Positions 44,279 to 45,155 of a stretch of DNA of 45,155 nucleotides are shown one piece after another (position 1 is the stretch's first letter; each line of letters opens with the position of its first letter). Made by a program: the position numbers and the translations under genes. Source of the DNA: Crocinitomicaceae bacterium (GTDB lineage Bacteria; Bacteroidota; Bacteroidia; Flavobacteriales_D; Crocinitomicaceae). The notes under the pieces were generated by a model, which saw only the letters and a program-made list of their open reading frames with translations, searched no databases and had not been told where the DNA came from. The stretch covers positions 1-45,155 of the forward strand of contig JANRBR010000001.1 of the NCBI GenBank assembly GCA_030727405.1. Reading direction: 5' to 3'.

Positions 44279-44978
44279 TATCTATTTAATACCCAACACC
44301 TTAGGCGGGGAATCCGTAAACGACATCCTACCAGCTGACGTTCAAAAAATTGCAACGGGATTGCGCTATTTTGCCGTGGAAGAAATCAAATCTGCGCGCA
44401 GGTTACTTCGAAAAATGGACCGTAGTTTTCCGATTGATGATTCTCAGTTTTTCATCATTAATAAACACACCAAAGAATCTGAATTGATGAAAATTCTTAT
44501 GATCCTTATTAAAGGAGAAAACATTGGAATCATTTCTGAAGCAGGTTGTCCTGGAGTTGCAGACCCAGGAGCAGAATTAGTGGCACTTGCACATACACAA
44601 AACATTAAAATTGTTCCTTTAGTTGGACCATCATCTATTTTATTGGCATTAATGGCAAGTGGATTTTCTGGACAAGAATTTTCTTTTCATGGATATTTAC
44701 CACGAGAGAGAAAAGATCGGATCAAAAAATTGAAAGATTTCGAAATGGATACGAAAAGAAATGGGAAAACGCATATTTTCATGGATACTCCTTTTAGAAA
44801 CATGCATGTCTTAGAAGATATGTTAAATGATTTGGGCGATAATACACAATTATGCATTGCATCAAATGTCACATTACTCACAGAGCAGATCAAAACGATG
44901 TCTATCAAAGATTGGCGTGAAAATGCCTACGATATAGGTAAGATACCTGCTATATTTCTAATTGGCACAGCACAATAA
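44262..44978 (+). CDS. RsmI-like SAM-dependent methyltransferase (tetrapyrrole methylase fold)
   Basis: A 238-residue protein with the class III methyltransferase fold: GNIYLIPNTLGG at the start, IGIISEAGCPGVADPGAELV (SAM site, cf. the RsmI SDAGTP loop), VPLVGPSSILLALMASGFSGQEFSFHGYLP. RsmI 2'-O-methylates C1402 of 16S rRNA, but this protein departs from true RsmI at the first loop (no TPIGNL) and lacks the C-terminal extension, so it may be a paralogue with another target. It overlaps the LMW-PTP gene by 17 bases and is followed by a strong terminator. Confidence 0.82.
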   Translation: MAQLGNIYLIPNTLGGESVNDILPADVQKIATGLRYFAVEEIKSARRLLRKMDRSFPIDDSQFFIINKHTKESELMKILMILIKGENIGIISEAGCPGVADPGAELVALAHTQNIKIVPLVGPSSILLALMASGFSGQEFSFHGYLPRERKDRIKKLKDFEMDTKRNGKTHIFMDTPFRNMHVLEDMLNDLGDNTQLCIASNVTLLTEQIKTMSIKDWRENAYDIGKIPAIFLIGTAQ

Positions 44979-44981
44979 GTT

Positions 44982-45007
44982 AAAAACCACCATTTGGTGG
45001 TTTTTTT
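44982..45007 (+). terminator. Rho-independent terminator of the dnaA-LMW-PTP-methylase run
   Basis: A 10-bp perfect stem (44982-44991 and 44996-45005, arms AAAAACCACC / GGTGGTTTTT, loop ATTT) ends in seven Ts (45001-45007). It begins 3 bases after the methyltransferase stop codon. Confidence 0.85.
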
Positions 45008-45123
45008 GTGTCTAATAAAACCGTTTACTTCGTTCCAGAAACAGAAAAATGGGGTATTTAGTAACAATACCAATTGATCAAAACTTCACCATAAAGCAAG
45101 TTCATGTTATTCCAAAAAAGTAA
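45008..45123 (+). pseudogene. Possible decayed gene fragment
   Basis: Read from GTG at 45008, one frame gives SNKTVYFVPETEKWGI then stop. The +2 frame from ATG at 45049 gives MGYLVTIPIDQNFTIKQVH and ends at 45123. Joining them across the GAAAAATGGGG run gives a plausible short protein tail. It may be the remnant of a frameshifted gene, or chance. No homology can be claimed. Confidence 0.2.
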
Positions 45124-45129
45124 AGGCAT

Positions 45130-45155
45130 AAAAAAACCCCAACACTTCTGACGAA
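45130..45155 (-). terminator. Possible right half of a minus-strand terminator, cut by the window edge
   Basis: On the minus strand AAGTGTTGGGG is followed by seven Ts (revcomp of about 45131-45137). This looks like the 3' arm and T run of a terminator whose 5' arm lies beyond 45155, ending a minus-strand gene to the right. Confidence 0.35.

Overview
The window looks like a stretch of chromosome from a Bacteroidota bacterium, most likely in the Flavobacteriales (Fluviicola/Crocinitomicaceae-like; this placement is inference). The reasons are: moderately AT-rich DNA; repeated TAnnTTTG promoter -7 boxes close to start codons; almost no Shine-Dalgarno sites; families typical of the phylum (HU-CCDC81/SPOR protein, DUF2911, Ig-like lipoprotein, TonB receptors with a carboxypeptidase-regulatory-like N-terminus, methionine synthase split into two genes); and the order thioesterase / dnaA / LMW-PTP / RsmI-like methyltransferase. 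I see no transposase, phage, CRISPR or defence island. This is mainly core genome.

Layout. 1-260 holds two copies of a ~90 bp repeat with terminator-like hairpins. 268-630 is a minus-strand tRNA cluster, Ser(GCT)-Pro(TGG)-Arg(TCT), with its promoter and two terminators. 672-4771 (minus) carries purM, xseB, a DjlA-like co-chaperone and htpG. 4900-10642 has an SDR, an M1 aminopeptidase lipoprotein, and pgk and gap facing each other with overlapping stop codons. 10763-19405 (minus) is an envelope-rich block: unknown lipoprotein, secreted C1 peptidase, HU-CCDC81/SPOR membrane protein, kdsB and two paralogous TonB-dependent receptors. 19468-27219 contains dprA, dgkA, a SAM riboswitch driving split metH, then rnhA, a YdeI-like gene, ruvC and a PolB-like exonuclease.

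27299-34507 (plus) is a compact set: free-Met-R-sulfoxide reductase, Ig-like lipoprotein, DUF2911 protein, EamA transporter and aldo/keto reductase (probably one operon), then a ferredoxin-NADP reductase and an orphan histidine kinase, each with its own -7 box. 35015-36318 is thyA-folA. 36315-39240 (minus) is pepT-holA-rsmE. 39280-45007 holds a SirB1-like protein, a small secreted protein, a formimidoylglutamase-like ureohydrolase, a thioesterase, dnaA, an LMW-PTP and an RsmI-like methylase closed by a strong terminator. The last 150 bases hold only a possible gene fragment and half of a possible minus-strand terminator.

How it works together. Gene packing is extreme: five same-strand pairs overlap by one base (TAATG or TGATG), and six convergent pairs overlap tail to tail. 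Themes are nucleotide and one-carbon metabolism (purM, thyA, folA, metH), DNA processing (dprA, ruvC, rnhA, holA, xseB, exonuclease, dnaA), proteostasis (htpG, DjlA-like, M1, C1 and PepT peptidases) and envelope biology. I found no clear undescribed multi-gene system. The best leads are the hairpin repeat pair at the left edge, an orphan promoter-terminator unit near 40292-40342 (candidate small RNA), near-leaderless promoters, and the HU-CCDC81/SPOR protein, which could link the nucleoid to septal peptidoglycan.
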